A program made the position numbers and the translations under genes. Under the pieces are notes generated by a model. It was not told where the DNA came from and did no database searches. It saw only the letters and a program-made list of their open reading frames with translations. This document shows positions 8,448 through 19,255 of a DNA stretch of 64,000 bases, one piece after another. Every line of letters begins with the position of its first letter. The stretch's first letter is position 1. The DNA is from Streptomyces sp. NBC_00377 (GTDB lineage: Bacteria; Actinomycetota; Actinomycetes; Streptomycetales; Streptomycetaceae), in assembly GCF_036075115.1 (NCBI RefSeq), contig NZ_CP107958.1, forward strand, positions 4,216,001 through 4,280,000. The letters are read 5' to 3'.

Positions 8448-8658
8448 TTTGGCCCCACGGACCGCGCATGATCACTGGGCACCCACGCGACGTCGACCCG
8501 TCGATTACGGGCCAGCCGCACCAGGTGACGGGCAAAGCTCCCGGCCTGATGGGCAATATATCGAGGACGCTTGGTAACCGGGTGAGCATGCCAGCGGCGG
8601 TACGAGAACTCGTACCGCCGCAACCCTTTGCAGCGAGGCCCCCGCGAGGGGGCCTTTC
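8448..8658 (+). ncRNA. 6S-like RNA
   Basis: The stretch folds as one long interrupted rod: 8466-8470 pairs with 8587-8591, and pairing continues inward (CAC/GTG, GGG/CC, CGCG/CGC, TCGA) with mismatched bubbles, reaching beyond 8496 on the 5' side. A 12-bp hairpin (8594-8605/8610-8621) and a terminator follow. An elongated hairpin with a central bubble is the 6S fold, which mimics an open promoter and sequesters RNA polymerase holoenzyme. From memory, S. coelicolor 6S-like RNA scr3559 lies in exactly this gap, between the HAD and Fic-like orthologues. Ends are approximate; the 5' end is placed after TAATAA at 8438-8443. Confidence 0.7.
8636..8658 (+). terminator. Terminator of the 6S-like RNA
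   Basis: AGGCCCCC (8636-8643) pairs with GGGGGCCT (8648-8655) around GCGA, followed by TTTCCC. Confidence 0.75.
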
Positions 8659-8686
8659 CCGTTGCCGCGCCCCTCGCGCGCGGGGT

Positions 8687-9511
8687 TTACGCCGCCCCGC
8701 GCTGGAGCGCTTCGCACACTGCCGTCGACTCGCGTGCGCCCAGCTCGACCGCCCTGCCGCAGTGCGCGATCCAGGCCGCCATGCCGTCCGGAGTGCCCGA
8801 GACATAGCCGTCGAGAGCCGCCAGGTAGGCCGCCCGTCCCAGCTCGGCATGTCCGACCTCGGCCGGGCAGACCGACTTGGGGTCGAGGCCGCCACCGATC
8901 AGGACGATCCGCTCGGCGGCCCGTGCGACCAGTCCGTTGCAGGAGGTGAAGGGCCGCAGGGCCAGCAGTTCGCCGTGCACCACGGAAGCCGTCACCAGTG
9001 CGGGCGCGGAGCCTCCCGCGATGATCAGCTCGGACAGCCCCTCGAGGCGGCCGGCCACCTCGGCGGCGTCCGGCAGCGGCAGCTCGATCAGCGGCTCGTC
9101 GACCGGCTCACCGGCCTGACGCGGACGTCCGACCTCGTCACCGTCGCTCGCGGCGGCCACCAGGTGCAGTCGCGCCAGCACCCTCAGCGGCGACTGCCGC
9201 CAGATGGACAGCAACTGGCCCGCCTCGGCGGACAGCCGCAGAGCCGCACCCATGACACGCGCCTCGCCGTCGACCCCGAAGTCGGTGCGCCGACGCACCT
9301 CCTCCAGCGCCCAGTCCGCCCCGGACAGGGCCGCCGAGCCGCGAGCGCCGCGCAGCGCGGCCTCCGAGGTGATCTCGTTGCTGCGGCGGCGCATGACGCG
9401 ATGCCCGTAGACCCGGTCCACGGCCTTGCGCATGGACTCCACGGATTCGGCCACACCGGGCAAGGAGCCCAGGGCCGCGAGCGGATCGGCGGACGCGCCT
9501 GTCGTACTCAT
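8687..9511 (-). CDS. Fic-like protein with degenerate active-site motif
   Basis: 274 residues from the ATG at 9509-9511 (MSTTGASADPL). The helical body and the segment LRPFTSCNGLVARAAERI align with the Fic loop HxFx(D/E)GN(G/K)xxxR. The NG and final Arg are kept, but the catalytic His is Arg and the acidic residue is Ser. Canonical AMPylation would therefore not be expected, and a binding or regulatory role is possible. S. coelicolor homologues are often labelled oxidoreductase without a visible basis. The start codon sits inside the perfect palindrome GTACTCATGAGTAC (9504-9517). Confidence 0.75.
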   Translation of the reverse strand: MSTTGASADPLAALGSLPGVAESVESMRKAVDRVYGHRVMRRRSNEITSEAALRGARGSAALSGADWALEEVRRRTDFGVDGEARVMGAALRLSAEAGQLLSIWRQSPLRVLARLHLVAAASDGDEVGRPRQAGEPVDEPLIELPLPDAAEVAGRLEGLSELIIAGGSAPALVTASVVHGELLALRPFTSCNGLVARAAERIVLIGGGLDPKSVCPAEVGHAELGRAAYLAALDGYVSGTPDGMAAWIAHCGRAVELGARESTAVCEALQRGAA

Positions 9512-9517
9512 GAGTAC
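9504..9517. promoter_or_regulatory. 14-bp palindrome over the Fic-like start codon
   Basis: GTACTCATGAGTAC is a perfect inverted repeat spanning the ATG of the leftward gene, about 90 bp before the divergent ATPase gene. It could be an operator blocking the start region; no regulator is identified. Confidence 0.35.
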
Positions 9518-9612
9518 GAGATTACGCAACGGAGGCCCGCGCCCCACGAAGGAGTGGTCTTCTTCACGCAGGCACGACACACACAGCTATCACGGCACTA
9601 CGCTTCGTGAAC

Positions 9613-10593
9613 ATGAAAATTGCTTTCGTCGGGAAGGGCGGCAGCGGCAAGACCACCCTGTCATCCCTGTTCATCCGCCACCTGGCCGCCGACGGCCGAC
9701 CTGTGATCGCGGTCGACGCGGACATCAACCAGCATCTGGGGCCCGCCCTGGGCCTCGACGAGGCGGAAGCCGCGGAACTGCCCGCGATGGGCGACCGGCT
9801 GCCGCTGATCAAGGACTATCTGCGGGGTGCCAACAGGCGTGTCACCTCCGCCGACGTGATGATCAAGACGACACCGCCCGGCGAGGGCTCCCGGTTGCTG
9901 CGGGTGTGCGAGAACAACCCGGTGTACGACGCCTGTGCGCGGCCCGTGGAACTCGACGGCGGCGCCGTCCGTTTGATGGTCACGGGCCCTTTCACGGACG
10001 CCGACCTGGGGGTCTCCTGCTACCACTCCAAGACGGGAGCGGTGGAGCTGTGCCTGAACCACCTGGTGGACGGCCGTGACGAGTACGTCGTGGTCGACAT
10101 GACCGCGGGCTCGGACTCCTTCGCCTCCGGCATGTTCACCCGCTTCGACATCACGTTCCTCGTCGCCGAGCCGACCCGGAAGGGGGTCTCCGTCTATCGC
10201 CAGTACAAGGAGTACGCACGCGACTTCGGTGTCGAACTGAAGGTCGTCGGCAACAAGGTGCAGGGCCCGGACGACGTCGACTTCCTGCGCGCCGAGGTCG
10301 GGGACGACCTGCTCGTGACGGTGGGTCACTCGGACTGGGTGCGCGCCATGGAGAAGGGCCGGCCGCCCCGGTTCGCTCTCCTGGAGGACACCAACCGCCA
10401 GGCGCTGCACCTGCTGCGGACGACGGTCGATTCGGCGTACGACCGGCGTGACTGGGAGCGTTACACGCGGCAGATGGTGCACTTCCACCTGAAGAACGCC
10501 GAGTCCTGGGGCAACGAACGCACCGGGGTCGACCTGGCGGCGCAGATCGACCCCGGATTCGTCCTCGGCCGGAGCCTCACGGCCTCCGCCTGA
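9613..10593 (+). CDS. CooC/MinD-like ATP-binding protein
   Basis: 326 residues starting MKIAFVGKGGSGKTT (ATG at 9613); the in-frame GTG at 9607 is an alternative. The deviant Walker A (KGGxGKTT) at residues 8-15 and AVDADINQHLG identify the SIMIBI MinD/CooC group. VVVDMTAGSDSFASGM is the Walker B/switch region, and the C-terminus is helical and aromatic-rich. CooC-type ATPases insert metal into dehydrogenases; the client here is unknown. It is transcribed divergently from the Fic-like gene and convergently with the lipoprotein. Confidence 0.85.
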   Translation: MKIAFVGKGGSGKTTLSSLFIRHLAADGRPVIAVDADINQHLGPALGLDEAEAAELPAMGDRLPLIKDYLRGANRRVTSADVMIKTTPPGEGSRLLRVCENNPVYDACARPVELDGGAVRLMVTGPFTDADLGVSCYHSKTGAVELCLNHLVDGRDEYVVVDMTAGSDSFASGMFTRFDITFLVAEPTRKGVSVYRQYKEYARDFGVELKVVGNKVQGPDDVDFLRAEVGDDLLVTVGHSDWVRAMEKGRPPRFALLEDTNRQALHLLRTTVDSAYDRRDWERYTRQMVHFHLKNAESWGNERTGVDLAAQIDPGFVLGRSLTASA

Positions 10594-10669
10594 CGGTCCC
10601 TGCCGATGAGGTCCTGGCGGTGGGGTTCAGCGTGAACACGCGTGTGGCGGCGTCTGCCGGCCCGAGCGT

Positions 10670-11953
10670 CTAACGCCTGGCCGCCGGGGCCCCGGGGACA
10701 CCCTTCGGAGCCGGGGCGGGGCTGCCGTGCAGGAAGGAAGCCCAGCCGTCCTTCGGGGCCTCGCCGACTTCCAGGGTGCGCAGCTTGGCCAGGATGTTCG
10801 GGTCCTGGGCGTCCAGCCAGTCGGCGAGCTGCCGGAAGGACACGCAGCGCACGTCCGGCTTGTTGCAGACGTGCTCGACGACCTGTTCGACGGCGCGCAT
10901 GTACGTGCCGCCGTTCCAGGACTCGAAGTGGTTGCCGATGATCAGTGGTGCGCGGTTGCCGTCATAGGCCCGGTCGAAGCCCGTGAGCAGGCCGTCACGC
11001 ATCTGGTCGCCCCAGAACTTCCGCTTGCCGGGGTCGCCCTGGGTGTGGGTGCCGGACTGGTTGACCATGAAGTTGTAGTCCATGGTGAGCTGTTCGTAGG
11101 TGTGGCCGGGGAAGGGCACGAGCTGCATCGACAGGTCCCACAGCCCCTCTTTCTTGCCGGGCCACACCTGGTTGTTGACGCCGCTGGTGTCGTAGCGGAA
11201 GCCCAGTTCCCGGCCGGCCTTCATGAAGTTCTTCTGGCCCTCCAGGCAAGGGGTGCGGGCGCCGATGAGCTCCTTGTCGTAGTCGAAGGGCAGCGGCGCC
11301 GCGTCCTTCATGCCGGTGTTGGTCTTCCAGGTCCTCACGAACTGCTTGGCCTGGGCGATCTCCTCCTTCCACTCCTCGACCGACCACTCGCCGACGCCGC
11401 CGTTCTTCCCGCAGAAGTGGCCGTTGAAGTGGGTGCCGATCTCGTTGCCCTCCAACCACGCCAGGCGCAGCTGCTTCACGGTGTCCGCGATGCCGCGCTC
11501 GTCGTTGAAGCCGATGTCGGAGCGGCCGGGCGAGTGCTGCGGCGGCTTGTACAGGTCTGCTTTCTCCTCCGGCAGCATGTACACACCGCTGAGGAAGTAC
11601 GTCATCGTCGCGTTGTTGGCCTTGGACACCTTGCGGAAGTGCGAGAACAACTGCTGACTGTCCTCGCCTGCGCCGTCCCAGGAGAAGACCACGAACTGGG
11701 GCGGCTTCTGGCCCGGCTTCAGGCGCTCGGGGCGGGGCAGGTGGGGCTGTGCGCCGGTGTACGAGGTGGAGCCGTCGCCGATCAGGCGGACCACACTCCT
11801 GGGGACGGCCGGGGCCGGTTTGACCTTCTGCGGCCCCGGGACTCCCTCCCCGGAACCGTCGGAACCCCCGGTTCCTGTTGCACATCCTGCGAGCGATGCG
11901 GTGAGAGCCGCGGCGACCACTGCGCCCGCGGCGATCCTCTGGGTGGCGGCCAT
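10670..11953 (-). CDS. Secreted polysaccharide deacetylase-like lipoprotein
   Basis: 427 residues. The signal peptide MAATQRIAAGAVVAAALTAS ends in the lipobox L-A-G-C at about residues 20-23. The body has a NodB-like pattern: FSWDGAGED near residue 95 in place of the TFDDG motif, and GTHFNGHFC around residue 195 resembling the HxxxH metal motif. GNHFESWNGG near the C-terminus would complete the barrel. A lipid-anchored, cell-surface carbohydrate deacetylase or relative is the best reading; activity is unproven because motif 1 lacks the second Asp. The ATG at 11951-11953 was chosen for the signal peptide. Confidence 0.75.
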   Translation of the reverse strand: MAATQRIAAGAVVAAALTASLAGCATGTGGSDGSGEGVPGPQKVKPAPAVPRSVVRLIGDGSTSYTGAQPHLPRPERLKPGQKPPQFVVFSWDGAGEDSQQLFSHFRKVSKANNATMTYFLSGVYMLPEEKADLYKPPQHSPGRSDIGFNDERGIADTVKQLRLAWLEGNEIGTHFNGHFCGKNGGVGEWSVEEWKEEIAQAKQFVRTWKTNTGMKDAAPLPFDYDKELIGARTPCLEGQKNFMKAGRELGFRYDTSGVNNQVWPGKKEGLWDLSMQLVPFPGHTYEQLTMDYNFMVNQSGTHTQGDPGKRKFWGDQMRDGLLTGFDRAYDGNRAPLIIGNHFESWNGGTYMRAVEQVVEHVCNKPDVRCVSFRQLADWLDAQDPNILAKLRTLEVGEAPKDGWASFLHGSPAPAPKGVPGAPAARR

Positions 11954-12288
11954 CTTCCGCCCACCTTCTTCCTTCTCTCGGCCAACGCCGACGAGGGCGT
12001 TCTCTGGTGACGCGCCGGGACGAGCCGACGGCGCCGTCAAGGTCGCACGGAGCCGAGAAGGAATTAATACGACAAGCCGATAAAAAGCCCACTTCACTCG
12101 CGCGGGTGATTACCTGCCCCATTTGCCCCAACAATCCAGGCTTGACCTTTACTCTGCATTACGATCTGTTTACCGAGCGTTGATTTCATCCCGCCGCTGC
12201 ACGCCGTGACCCACGGCCGCGACCGCCCCCGACCTGACCGGGGGACCACATGTTCCGCGACCGCGCTGCCCCGGAGGAGACGGGAATT
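11954..12288. other. Divergent promoter region, lipoprotein / SulP
   Basis: The 335 bp have a locally AT-richer core (12055-12185). On the plus strand a TTGACC (12133-12138) lies in it, but without a well-spaced -10. No small gene is evident. Confidence 0.4.
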
Positions 12289-14970
12289 ATGTCCGCCTGC
12301 GCCCCCACCCGCACTGCCCACTCGACGCCCACCGAGCGCGTCCACCAGCCCCACAGTCCCCCACCCGCCCCGCACCGACGCTTCCGCGTCGCGGGCGCCG
12401 ACGTGTCCGCCTCGATCGCGGTCTTCCTGATCGCCCTGCCGCTGTCCCTCGGCATCGCCCTCGCCACCGGCGCGCCCCTTCAGGCCGGCCTCGTCGCCGC
12501 AGCCGCGGGCGGGATCGTCGCCGGGTGGATCGGCGGCGCACCGCTCCAGGTCAGCGGCCCCGCGGCCGGACTGACCGTGGTCACCGCCGACCTCATCCAG
12601 CGGTACGGCTGGCGGACGACATGCGCCATCACCGTCCTCGCCGGACTCGCCCAGCTGGCTCTCGGCTGCCTGCGCGTGGCGCGCACCGCCCTTGCCGTCA
12701 GCCCCGCCATCGTGCACGGCATGCTCGCCGGCATCGGCGTCACCATCGCCGTCGCCCAGCTGCACGTGGTCCTCGGCGGCACCCCCCAGAGTTCGGTACT
12801 CGACAACCTCCGTGCTCTGCCCGCCCAACTGGCCGCGCTGCGCCCCGCCGCCGTGGCGGTGAGCGCGTTGACCCTGACCCTGCTGCTGCTCTGGCCGCGT
12901 ATCCCCGGCCGTGCGGGCCGGCTGCTGCACAAGGTGCCCGCCGCACTCGTCGCGGTCACCGGCGCCACCGCGATCGCCGCGCTGACGGGCCTCACCCTGC
13001 CCAAGGTGGATCTGCCGTCCTGGAGCAGTCACGCGCTGGCCGGGCTGCCCGAGGGACCGGCGCTCGGGCTCGTCGCCGCCGTCCTCACCACCACACTGGT
13101 ATGCAGCGTGCAGTCGCTGCTCGGCGCGGTCGCCGTGGACAAGCTGATCGCCTCACGCCCCGGACTGCTGGGATCCCGCTCCACCCGTGTCGGCCGCGCC
13201 GACCTGAACCGCGAACTGCTGGGCCAGGGAGCGGCCAACATCGTCTCCGGCGCACTCGGTGGACTGCCCGTGGCGGGCGTCGCCGTGCGCAGTTCGGCGA
13301 ATGTCCAAGCCGGTGCCGTGAGCCGGAACTCCACGATGCTGCACGGCGTTCTCGTAGTAGTCGCCGCGCTGCTGATGGTCCCGGTCCTGGATCTCATCCC
13401 GCTCGCCTCACTGGCCGCCCTGGTGATGGCCGTCGGCATCCAGATGGTGTCCCTGCACCACATTCGCACGGTGACCCGCCACCGAGAGGTGCTGGTGTAC
13501 ATCGTCACCACCCTCGGCGTGGTGTTCCTGGGAGTCCTGGAGGGCGTGACGTTCGGCGTCGCCGTCGCCGTGGCCGTCGCCCTGCACCGCCTCACCCGCA
13601 CCCGTATCACGCACCACGAGAAGGAAGGAGTCCATCACGTACACGTCAGAGGCCAGTTGACCTTCCTCGCCGTCCCACGGCTCAGCCGCATCCTGCACCT
13701 CGTACCTCACGGCACCCATGTCGTCGTCGAGTTGGACGGCTCCTTCATGGACCACGCGGCGTACGAGTCCCTGCAGGACTGGCAGAAGTCGCACACCGCC
13801 CAGGGCGGCTCCGTGGAGCTGACCGGCCGCCGCTCCGGTACGGGGCTCGGCACGGGAGGCGACGTGGAGGCGGAACTTGACGCAGGATCCGGCCTCCCCG
13901 ACCTCCCCGGTGCCGGCACCCGAGAAGGGGCATTGACGGCTCCCCGGCCTCTCGGCCCCGATCGTGTCGGTGAGGTACCGATCGCCGACTGCCGCTGCCG
14001 TCCCTGGACACCGTGGCGCAATCACCAGTGTGAAGTCCCGCAGAAGACGGCACACGCACCGCACACAGCACAACCGGCTGGCACGCCTGACGCAGCCCGT
14101 CCGGGGGAACCGGCGGAAGCGACACCTACAGCGGCAGCATCCCCCGGAACAGCCCGGAGAAGGGAGACGGCAGAGCCCCGGGAGCCTGAGCCGATGGGAC
14201 CAGGAGAGTTGGGCAGGACAGAGCGAAGGGAACGGCCGGAACAGGCACAGCAGACGGAGCAGGCGGAAGAGACGGAGCGGCAGCCCGTCGAGCCGAGTGG
14301 ACATCAGCTGGTGCGTGGGATCAGCGCGTTCCAGCGCAACACCGCGCCGCTGGTGCGAGGTGAACTGGCGCGGCTGGCCCGGGAGGGTCAACGGCCCACC
14401 CAGCTCTTCCTCACGTGCGCCGACTCACGGCTGGTGACCTCCATGATCACCTCCAGTGGTCCGGGCGACCTTTTCGTGGTGCGCAATGTCGGCAACCTCG
14501 TGCCGCCGCCCGGTGGGGAGAGTGGGGACGACTCGGTGGCGGCCGCGATCGAGTACGCGGTGGACGTGCTGAAGGTGCGGTCCATCACGGTGTGCGGGCA
14601 CTCCGGATGCGGGGCCATGCAGGCACTGCTCGACTCCGAACCGGGAGGCGTGCGCACCCCGTTGAGGCGGTGGCTGCAACACGGTGTGCCGAGTCTGGAA
14701 CGGATGGCCGACACAGACCGCCCCGGCGCCCGGCTCGCCGGGCGGGCGCCGGCGGACGCGGTCGAGCAGCTCTGTCTGACCAACGTGGTCCAGCAGTTGG
14801 AACACCTGCGGGCCCACGAGTCGGTGACCCGGGCGCTGCGGAGCGGGGCGCTGGAACTGCACGGGCTGTACTTCCACGTGGGTGAGGCTCAGGCATACCT
14901 GCTCACCGGGACGACAGAGGGCGGCGGCGAACTGTTCGGCCACGTGGGGCAGGCGGACGTACCGGCCTGA
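12289..14970 (+). CDS. SulP-family anion transporter fused to beta-carbonic anhydrase
   Basis: 893 residues from the ATG at 12289, with GGAGGA 10 nt upstream. Residues about 40-450 form a multi-span SulP/SLC26 transporter core (FLIALPLSLGIALATGAP, VSGPAAGLTVVTAD). A short STAS domain follows (about 455-520, VVELDGSFMDHAAYESL). A poorly conserved, Pro/Glu/Arg-rich linker of about 165 residues leads to a beta-carbonic anhydrase (about 690-885) with the zinc ligands CADSR and HSGCG. The fusion implies bicarbonate or another anion moved at the membrane and interconverted with CO2 on the cytoplasmic side. It stands alone between divergent and tandem neighbours. Confidence 0.9.
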   Translation: MSACAPTRTAHSTPTERVHQPHSPPPAPHRRFRVAGADVSASIAVFLIALPLSLGIALATGAPLQAGLVAAAAGGIVAGWIGGAPLQVSGPAAGLTVVTADLIQRYGWRTTCAITVLAGLAQLALGCLRVARTALAVSPAIVHGMLAGIGVTIAVAQLHVVLGGTPQSSVLDNLRALPAQLAALRPAAVAVSALTLTLLLLWPRIPGRAGRLLHKVPAALVAVTGATAIAALTGLTLPKVDLPSWSSHALAGLPEGPALGLVAAVLTTTLVCSVQSLLGAVAVDKLIASRPGLLGSRSTRVGRADLNRELLGQGAANIVSGALGGLPVAGVAVRSSANVQAGAVSRNSTMLHGVLVVVAALLMVPVLDLIPLASLAALVMAVGIQMVSLHHIRTVTRHREVLVYIVTTLGVVFLGVLEGVTFGVAVAVAVALHRLTRTRITHHEKEGVHHVHVRGQLTFLAVPRLSRILHLVPHGTHVVVELDGSFMDHAAYESLQDWQKSHTAQGGSVELTGRRSGTGLGTGGDVEAELDAGSGLPDLPGAGTREGALTAPRPLGPDRVGEVPIADCRCRPWTPWRNHQCEVPQKTAHAPHTAQPAGTPDAARPGEPAEATPTAAASPGTARRRETAEPREPEPMGPGELGRTERRERPEQAQQTEQAEETERQPVEPSGHQLVRGISAFQRNTAPLVRGELARLAREGQRPTQLFLTCADSRLVTSMITSSGPGDLFVVRNVGNLVPPPGGESGDDSVAAAIEYAVDVLKVRSITVCGHSGCGAMQALLDSEPGGVRTPLRRWLQHGVPSLERMADTDRPGARLAGRAPADAVEQLCLTNVVQQLEHLRAHESVTRALRSGALELHGLYFHVGEAQAYLLTGTTEGGGELFGHVGQADVPA

Positions 14971-15186
14971 TCCGGCGCGACGCGCTCCCCCCACTGTCCG
15001 AAGTCCCCAGCCGCTGGACGGCTCATGGCCAACGGGCGCGCCACATCACCGCAAGGTGCCTCCAGGCCCGACCGCCGGCGCGTCGGTCGACCGCACGCCT
15101 CCCCGCCGGCCGCACGCTTCCCGGTCGCCGGACACCCCCCGGTCGACCGGGCGGGCAGCCGGCCACGGCGCACCGACTCGCCGTGG

Positions 15187-15230
15187 CCGTCGGTGTCCAC
15201 GCCGTCGGTGTCCACGCCGTCGGTGTCCGC
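15187..15230. repeat. 15-bp tandem repeat, about 3 copies
   Basis: The unit GCCGTCGGTGTCCAC occurs twice in full and a third time with a changed end. It is an intergenic slippage-type repeat. Confidence 0.7.
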
Positions 15231-15319
15231 CATCGGTGCCGTACCGCCGTACCGCCTCCGTAGAGGCATGGCCGTGTCGCGGGAATCCGCTGAAGGACCG
15301 TGCGCGTCCGGGGTGGTGG

Positions 15320-15335
15320 TGTGAAAGGCGTTACA
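15320..15335. promoter_or_regulatory. CRP-like site upstream of acs
   Basis: TGTGA-AAGGCG-TTACA matches the CRP consensus TGTGA-N6-TCACA at 9 of 10 defined bases, with the canonical 6-bp spacer. It lies about 230 bp before the acs start. A Crp homologue is encoded at 24761 in this window, and acs genes are CRP targets in other bacteria. Binding is inferred. Confidence 0.45.
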
Positions 15336-15457
15336 CCGGCTGAACTCCGGCTGCTGTGCATCCGTGGGTACGGATGTCCCCGGGAGCTGCCGGGATGGTC
15401 CTGGGGACGGAACCCCTGGCCGACGGAACGGAAGCAGGGCGTGCCGACCCCGAGCCG

Positions 15458-15473
15458 ATAGGTCTAAACCAAT
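15458..15473. promoter_or_regulatory. DasR-like (dre) site upstream of acs
   Basis: The 16-mer contains GGTCTAAACC and matches the DasR consensus (ACTGGTCTAGACCACT type) at 12 of 16 positions, including both GGT/ACC cores. It lies about 95 bp before the acs start. DasR senses N-acetylglucosamine metabolism, which releases acetate, so control of acs would be logical. Binding is inferred. Confidence 0.35.
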
Positions 15474-15564
15474 TGCAGGTCGGCCCTTGTCACCGGCCCC
15501 CCGGGTCTGATGAGCTGTGGCCTGGGACACAACGGACACGGACACCCTTCGAGAGGGAGATGTC

Positions 15565-17523
<1,959 letters not shown>

Positions 17524-17531
17524 AAGGACGA

Positions 17532-17574
17532 CGACGAGGGCACCGGGCGACGAGCGCGCCGGGTGCCCTCGTCG
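17532..17574 (+). terminator. Terminator of acs
   Basis: CGACGAGGGCACC (17532-17544) pairs perfectly with GGTGCCCTCGTCG (17562-17574), a 13-bp stem 9 bp after the stop codon. Confidence 0.8.
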
Positions 17575-17735
17575 CATCTATCGTGGGTTCTGAGTGGCAT
17601 CAGCGGGTTTCCGTCACCGCCGCGCCCCTCACCGTCGCACCTTAGGTAAACTAAACAAAAGACACGCAACTCAGGTGCGCCGGGAAGTCTGGTCGGCAAG
17701 TGCTCCGTCCTGCCCACCGACCGGAGGTCTCCCCC

Positions 17736-19196
17736 GTGACCGCGCCCCGCGATACCACCCCCCGCAAGGCCTTCGGCCGGCTGTCGCTCCCCGAGCGGAA
17801 CTTCGTCACGGAGTCCCTGCGCACGGAGACCGTCGGCGGTGTGCTGCTGCTGGTCGCCGCCGTCGCCGCGCTGGTCTGGGCGAACGCGCCCCTCCTTCAC
17901 GACAGCTATGAGAGCGTCAGCGACTTCCACTTCGGCCCCGAGGCGCTCGGACTGCACCTCTCCGTCGCCCACTGGGCGGCCGACGGCCTGCTCGCGATCT
18001 TCTTCTTCGTCGCCGGGATCGAACTCAAGCGAGAACTCGTCGCCGGTGATCTCAAGGACCCCAGGGCCGCCGCGCTCCCCGTCGCGGCAGCGCTGTGCGG
18101 GATGGCCGTACCGGCGCTCGTCTACACGCTCACCAACCTCGCCGGCGGCGGCTCTCTCGGCGGCTGGGCGGTGCCCACGGCCACCGACATCGCCTTCGCG
18201 CTCGCCGTGCTCGCCGTCATCGGCACCTCTCTGCCCAGCTCGCTGCGCGCCTTCCTGCTCACCCTCGCCGTCGTCGACGACCTGTTCGCGATTCTGATCA
18301 TCGCGGTCTTCTTCACGAGCACCATCGACTTCGTGGCGCTGGGCGGCGCGGCGGTCGGCCTCCTCGCGTTCTGGCTGCTCCTGCGCCGGGGCGTGCACGG
18401 CTGGTACGTCTACGTCCCCCTCGCGCTCGTCGTCTGGGCGCTGATGTACAACAGCGGCGTGCACGCCACCATCGCCGGAGTCGCGATGGGCCTGATGCTG
18501 CGCTGCACCACGCGCGAGGGCGAGAAGCAGTCTCCCGGCGAGCGGGTCGAGCACCTTGTCCGGCCCCTCTCCGCCGGGCTCGCGGTCCCGCTGTTCGCCC
18601 TGTTCAGCGCCGGTGTGGCGATCTCGGGCGACGCGCTCGCAGACGTGTTCGGCAAGCCGGAGACCCTGGGCGTCCTCCTCGGTCTGATCGTCGGCAAGAC
18701 CATCGGCATCTTCGGCGGAACCTGGCTGACCGCCCGCTTCACCCGCGCTTCGCTGAGCGAGGACCTCGCCTGGGCGGACGTGTTCGCGGTCGCGTCCCTG
18801 GCCGGCATCGGATTCACCGTCTCGCTGCTGATCGGGGAGCTCGCCTTCGAGGGCGACGCGATCCTGACCGACGAGGTCAAGGCATCCGTCCTGGTGGGCT
18901 CGCTGATCGCGGCGACCTTCGCGACGGTCCTGCTGAAGCTTCGCAACGCGCGGTACCGCCGGATGTGGGAGGCCGAGGAGCGCGACGACGACCTCGACGG
19001 CGTCCCGGACGTCTACGAGGAGGACGACCCGGCGTATCACCTGCGCATGGCGGAGATCCACGACCGCAAGGCCGCGGAACACCGCCGGACGGCCGATGAG
19101 ATCACCCGGCGGATCGCCCGGGAGGACACCGCGGCACGCCACGGGCTTGCCGAAGTGCCGGGCGGGGCAGGCGAGGACGACGACCGTCCGGCATGA
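17736..19196 (+). CDS. nhaA: NhaA Na+/H+ antiporter
   Basis: 486 residues from the GTG at 17736, preceded by GGAGG. It is a multi-span membrane protein with GIELKRELVAGDL, PTATDIAFALAVL and VVDDLFAILIIA. The adjacent Asp pair is the Na+/H+-binding site of NhaA. The C-terminal 80 residues form a charged cytoplasmic tail rich in Asp/Glu/Arg, longer than the minimal family and possibly regulatory. The gene is followed in tandem by the holin-like gene. Confidence 0.95.
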   Translation: MTAPRDTTPRKAFGRLSLPERNFVTESLRTETVGGVLLLVAAVAALVWANAPLLHDSYESVSDFHFGPEALGLHLSVAHWAADGLLAIFFFVAGIELKRELVAGDLKDPRAAALPVAAALCGMAVPALVYTLTNLAGGGSLGGWAVPTATDIAFALAVLAVIGTSLPSSLRAFLLTLAVVDDLFAILIIAVFFTSTIDFVALGGAAVGLLAFWLLLRRGVHGWYVYVPLALVVWALMYNSGVHATIAGVAMGLMLRCTTREGEKQSPGERVEHLVRPLSAGLAVPLFALFSAGVAISGDALADVFGKPETLGVLLGLIVGKTIGIFGGTWLTARFTRASLSEDLAWADVFAVASLAGIGFTVSLLIGELAFEGDAILTDEVKASVLVGSLIAATFATVLLKLRNARYRRMWEAEERDDDLDGVPDVYEEDDPAYHLRMAEIHDRKAAEHRRTADEITRRIAREDTAARHGLAEVPGGAGEDDDRPA

Positions 19197-19255
19197 TCTG
19201 ACGGGACGGTACAAAAGAAGTCGGAAACACAGAGCAGCGGAAGAGGGAGAACGCG

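Larger units (their letters stand above)
14971..15564. other. Long leader region upstream of acs
   Basis: 594 bp with no supported gene. It holds a three-copy 15-bp tandem repeat (15187-15230), a CRP-like palindrome (15320-15335) and a DasR-like palindrome (15458-15473). One frame across the repeat reads as a low-complexity peptide and then runs into the carbonic anhydrase gene antisense, so it is discounted. Confidence 0.55.

Noticed and set aside
15187..15230. CRISPR-like array
   Set aside because: Contiguous 15-bp tandem units with no spacers and no cas genes nearby.
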